Both the position numbers and the translations under genes were made by a program. Shown here one piece after another: positions 60,731 to 64,000 of a DNA stretch of 64,000 nt. Each line of letters begins with the position of its first letter. Position 1 is the first letter of the stretch. The DNA comes from Gonocerus acuteangulatus (Eukaryota > Arthropoda > Insecta > Hemiptera > Coreidae). The DNA is taken from the NCBI GenBank assembly GCA_946811695.1, contig OX328124.1, forward strand, positions 89,865,196 through 89,929,195, in the 5' to 3' direction. The notes under the pieces were generated by a model. The model searched no databases and had not been told where the DNA came from. It saw only the letters and a program-made list of their open reading frames with translations.

Positions 60731-61453
60731 ATGGATGAAGTAAAATCTCTTTTGGAAGAGCTTAGGGGGGACGTTCTCTGCAACAGGAATGAAATAACAG
60801 CTGTAAATACTAATGTAGCAAAAATAGTTACCTCCCTGGAAAGTTTTCTCCAAGAATTTATAGAAATGAAAAAAAGAGTCGAGGTAATAGAGAATAAAAT
60901 GAACGCTCAAGAGGATGAGATAGCCTATTTGTCACGCCAAGAGCGCCTTAATAATGTCGTTATCACCGGAGTGCCAGAACAGCAAGAAGAAAATGTAGCT
61001 TTAATAACCAAAGATTTATTGAATAAAAGTGATGTGACGTTAGAAGACGTCAATATTGACAATATATTTAGAATAGGAAAGATCAGAGGCAGAAGACCTA
61101 TACTCCTCAAACTTAACTCCAACCTCAAGAAACAAGATATTTTGCGATCTAGAGACAAAGTTCGAAGTCTAGGTTTTAATGTATTCCCAGATCGATCGAA
61201 AAAGGAAAGGGATAGCTTTCAGAAAATGCGCCCTTATATAATGAAATATCGAAATGAAGGAAAGATAGTGACTTACCGAAGTGGACTCCTGGAGATGGAT
61301 GGGAGACGATTTACGGAGAAGGAACTAGAGGATATGGAAGCAGCTTCGAAGAGGAAGAGAGAAGAAGAGGAAGGAGTGAAGGGACCCGCGGCTAAGCTGA
61401 AGCAGTTCGCTTTCAGAAGCAGATCATCATCAGAGTCAGCAGCTCGTCCATAG
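60731..61453 (+). CDS. LINE ORF1 protein (coiled coil plus RRM-like domain)
   Basis: 240 residues from a true ATG. Residues 1-75 form heptad-rich coiled coil (VAKIVTSLESFLQEFIEMKK, RVEVIENKMNAQEDEIAYL). Then RQERLNNVVITGVPEQ and a segment up to DNIFRIGKIRGRRPILLKL, the layout of the RRM-like domain in L1-type ORF1p. The C-terminus is basic and Ser-rich (KRKREEEEG, RSRSSSES). It presumably binds LINE RNA as a trimer. The stop is TAG at 61451-61453, followed in the same frame by an open reading frame into the endonuclease. Confidence 0.88.
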   Translation: MDEVKSLLEELRGDVLCNRNEITAVNTNVAKIVTSLESFLQEFIEMKKRVEVIENKMNAQEDEIAYLSRQERLNNVVITGVPEQQEENVALITKDLLNKSDVTLEDVNIDNIFRIGKIRGRRPILLKLNSNLKKQDILRSRDKVRSLGFNVFPDRSKKERDSFQKMRPYIMKYRNEGKIVTYRSGLLEMDGRRFTEKELEDMEAASKRKREEEEGVKGPAAKLKQFAFRSRSSSESAARP

Positions 61454-62209
61454 CTAGGTCAGAGGTCAGAAACTCAGTTTACTATACTTTCCTATAATGT
61501 TTGTGGACTGAAGAATAAAAAATATAACTTGGACTTTATTAAATTCGTCACTTCATTTGATATTTTCTTTCTATGTGAAACATTTGTACTACAGAATAAT
61601 ATACAGGATTACGAAAAAATGTTCCCTCAATATAAGATTCACTGGATACCAGCAACAAGAACACACATCGAAGGAAGACCGAGTGGAGGCTGTGTTATTG
61701 GATACAAATCCATATGGAATAGAGACATTAAACTAGTGCAAATCCTATCAGCTCGACTATTAAAGCTAGCTATGTACAATAATACAATTGTTTATCCAAT
61801 ATATTTAAATTACAATAACTGGGATGAGAGCTACAATGAACTAAGTCTAGTCCTGAAGGAAATTAACCCCAAACCTCTAGTTTTGATCGGTGATTTAAAT
61901 GGAAGAATCCATGATGCCCAGCATCTGTCGGAGGAGGTGGAGACCTTCCCTAACGTTACCATCACAAGACAATCAAAGGATACCAAGCTAAATCCAAGAG
62001 GAAGACGCCTGCTCGATTTATTTGATGATCATAATCTGGTAATTATGAACGGGAGATCCAAGGGTGATAGGAAAGGTGAGTTTACCTTCATCAACAAGAA
62101 CGGCAATTCAGTTATAGACTTGGCTTGTGTGAGTGGTGACATCTTGAATCTCATTGCTGATTTCAGCAGTCCCGTTTCCTACGTCAGATCACATGCCTAT
62201 AGTGATTAG
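61454..62209 (+). CDS. LINE ORF2, endonuclease part
   Basis: The frame is open from the codon right after the ORF1 stop, with no ATG before the conserved start TILSYNVCGLKNKKYNLDF (from 61481). Next come FLCETF (catalytic Glu), SGGCVIGYK, VLIGDLNGRI (Asp and Asn of the EEP fold), then GEFTFINKNGNSVIDLACVS. The final SDH motif is shifted: in this frame it ends SHAYSD and a stop, while the +1 frame reads SDHMPIVI at 62184. So one indel lies just before 62184. Confidence 0.85.
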   Translation, partial: LGQRSETQFTILSYNVCGLKNKKYNLDFIKFVTSFDIFFLCETFVLQNNIQDYEKMFPQYKIHWIPATRTHIEGRPSGGCVIGYKSIWNRDIKLVQILSARLLKLAMYNNTIVYPIYLNYNNWDESYNELSLVLKEINPKPLVLIGDLNGRIHDAQHLSEEVETFPNVTITRQSKDTKLNPRGRRLLDLFDDHNLVIMNGRSKGDRKGEFTFINKNGNSVIDLACVSGDILNLIADFSSPVSYVRSHAYSD

Positions 62210-64000
62210 TCTCGCTAGATGTACGGATCCCAGTGTAAAGCTTTTGTCGTTACTTCCCAAGTTGCCCTGGAGAGAAGAGGACAAAACTGAATATCAAGAA
62301 CGACTAGCTATTTCAGTTAAAGAAACAAGCTTTACTGGAGATCCTGATGAAGACAATGAAACTATTTTGTGCTGTATCAGGTCTGCATGTAAGCATTCAG
62401 GCCTAGGAAGAAAATGGTTTACTCCCAAAAATCCCTGGTTTGATCTTGAATGTGCAAAATCACGGCGAAAAGTATTTCAGTTGTTGCGCTTATTCAGGAA
62501 AAACGATTTAGATTTCATTAGAAGAGAGTACATAAATGCTAAAAAAATGTATAATGGCCTTATCTTAAGCAAAAAAAGAAACTTTTATGCAGAAGTTATA
62601 AAAAACTTGAAGAATGCAAAAGATGCAAGAGTCTTCTGGAATTTGATACTTAGTCTTAAATGTAGAAACTTTAAAATAAGTGGACATATCTCAATAACAG
62701 AATTAGTAAGCTCTTTCAGGAAACAATTTAATTTAGAAATTATCATTGAACCATTGCAGTATGCTGAACCTTATCTAGAAAATTACACCTTAGACAAAGA
62801 TTTCACCATATCAGATCTACACTTTGTTTTAAGTAAAGCAAAAAATAACAAAGCGCCAGGACTAGATAGAATCCCTTATGAACACATTAAATATGCACCT
62901 GCTGAATTCCTTGAGAAACTTTTAGGCATTTTCAACTCAATATTTCAGTCTGGAAAACCACCAAAGTCCTTCAAGGAGTCAATAATATTTCCAATATTTA
63001 AAAAAGGGGACGTCACAAATCCAAATAACTACAGGGGAATATCCTTCTTAAATGCGACCACAAAGATTTTTACAGGATTGTTGCTAAATAGGTTGACAGA
63101 ATGGGTTGAAGAGAAAAACATCATGAATGAATTCCAAGCTGGTTTTAGAAAGGGCTACGGGACGGTTGATCAGGTTTTCAATCTCTGTAATATAGCAGAA
63201 ATATCCAAAAATGTTAAGAAAAAACTCTACTGGGCCTTTATTGACTTCTCTGCAGCATTTGATAGAGTGGATAGACGAGCCCTCTGGTATAAGTTGTACA
63301 GCTATGGAATATCTACCAAATTTGTGACAATTTTGAGAAATCTGTATGCGGCAACCTGTGCATGTGTGTGGTGTGATGGGTCTACATCAGAGTTCTTCGC
63401 AACTGATGTCGGTGTTAGACAGGGCTGCTTATTGAGCCCCCTTCTGTTTTCTCTCTTTATCAACGATATTGAAGAGGAACTGGGGTATGGATGCACCATC
63501 AATGGAAGAAACATCAGGCTTCTTGCTTATGCTGATGACGTCGCACTTCTCACGACCGACCCAAAGGCCCTACAAGAAATGATAAGAAACTTGGAGAACT
63601 ATTGCAATAGGTGGAACCAAAAAATAAATCTTGACAAAACAAAAATCATGATTTTTGGAAATGGGCGACGCAAACAGGGAATTGAGGAGTGGAGAAGCCA
63701 AGGCGGCGAAGTTATTGATATTGTCAACAAGTTTAAGTATCTGGGGATTTGGCTTACACCAAAAGTAAATTTCGAAGTGAATGCAGTGGAAAAATTAAAA
63801 ACTGCAAAAGTAGCTATTAATATGTCATGGAAGGGTATATTCGACAGGCGGGATATAGACTTCCAAGAAAAACTAAAAGTCTTCATGGCAACTGCAAAAG
63901 CTGTTGTGTTGTACTGTGGGCAGGTCTGGGGATTCAGGAAATCTGAAACGGTAGAGAAGCTGTTACGTTTTTTCCTTAGAAAAGCATTAGCCTTACCAAA
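62184..64000 (+). CDS. LINE ORF2, reverse transcriptase part (partial)
   Basis: Open to the window end from SDHMPIVI at 62184. RT motifs in order: NNKAPGLDRIPYEHIKYAP, FPIFKKGD and NNYRGISFLN, EFQAGFRKGYGTVDQVF, FIDFSAAFDRVDRRALW (catalytic Asp), VGVRQGCLLSPLLFSLFIND, LLAYADDVALL (catalytic Asp-Asp) and INLDKTKIMIFG, FKYLGIWLTP. All catalytic residues are present. With the endonuclease frameshift upstream, translation of a full ORF2 would fail in this copy. Confidence 0.93.

Larger units (their letters stand above)
60301..64000 (+). mobile_element. Nearly intact non-LTR retrotransposon (LINE), runs off the window
   Basis: Leader (about 60320-60730), ORF1 with coiled coil, apurinic-type endonuclease, reverse transcriptase. 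Only one clear frameshift was found. The 3' end lies beyond 64000. Clade undecided: the ORF1 layout is L1/I-like, while the RT (FIDFSAAFDRV, YADDVALL) fits the Jockey/CR1/I assemblage. Confidence 0.9.

Noticed and set aside
1..64000. CRISPR array, toxin-antitoxin or other prokaryote-type system
   Set aside because: The sequence is eukaryotic with introns. All direct-repeat arrays seen are microsatellites, minisatellites or transposon parts without regular spacers.

Overview
The window is nuclear DNA from an arthropod, almost certainly an insect. It has spliceosomal introns with GT/AG borders, AT-rich non-coding DNA, many (TA)n microsatellites and dense insect-type transposons. A hemimetabolous order such as Hemiptera would fit the large repeat-filled introns, but I cannot fix the order or species from the sequence.

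Layout. (1) 1-36373, + strand: the 3' three quarters of neurexin IV (Nrx-IV, the insect CASPR/contactin-associated-protein orthologue). Nineteen exons can be placed with consistent splice phases. They encode about 975 residues: the end of laminin-G 1, laminin-G 2, EGF 1, a fibrinogen-like region, laminin-G 3, EGF 2, laminin-G 4, a juxtamembrane stalk, one transmembrane helix, and a cytoplasmic tail ending in EWFI. The signal peptide, discoidin domain and most of laminin-G 1 lie upstream of the window. The intron between EGF 2 and laminin-G 4 is 18.4 kb and is a transposon nest: a LINE relic, a very young LTR element without pol (15959-21324), and a Ty1/copia element (about 22.2-29.9 kb) split by a Merlin-like foldback element, a PIF/Harbinger-like element carrying a MADF gene, and a Helitron-like element. 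Each of the three insertions has readable ends.

(2) 36374-54776: intergenic DNA between two convergent genes. It holds piggyBac-like and foldback MITEs, a tRNA-derived SINE with target-site duplications, a decayed hAT transposase, Merlin-like elements with fragments of a transposase N-terminus, a 1.7 kb three-arm palindromic repeat, an internally deleted Tc1/mariner element, and four copies of a dispersed repeat next to (TA)n tracts.

(3) 54777-57620, - strand: a single-exon gene for a secreted, low-complexity, cysteine-free Gly/Pro/Ser/Asn-rich protein of 947 residues. It resembles cuticular or extracellular-matrix proteins and I cannot assign it to a named family. A TATA box and an arthropod initiator lie just upstream.

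(4) 57.7-64 kb: intergenic DNA with a MITE, a SINE with target-site duplications, and a nearly intact non-LTR retrotransposon (ORF1, endonuclease, reverse transcriptase) running off the window end. ORF1 and the endonuclease frame are in phase and separated by a single TAG codon.

The two host genes show no sign of working together. Nrx-IV acts at septate junctions and in neuron-glia adhesion; the other product is secreted. Most of what is unusual here is in the mobile DNA. I found no CRISPR, no prokaryote-type system and no functional tRNA or rRNA gene.
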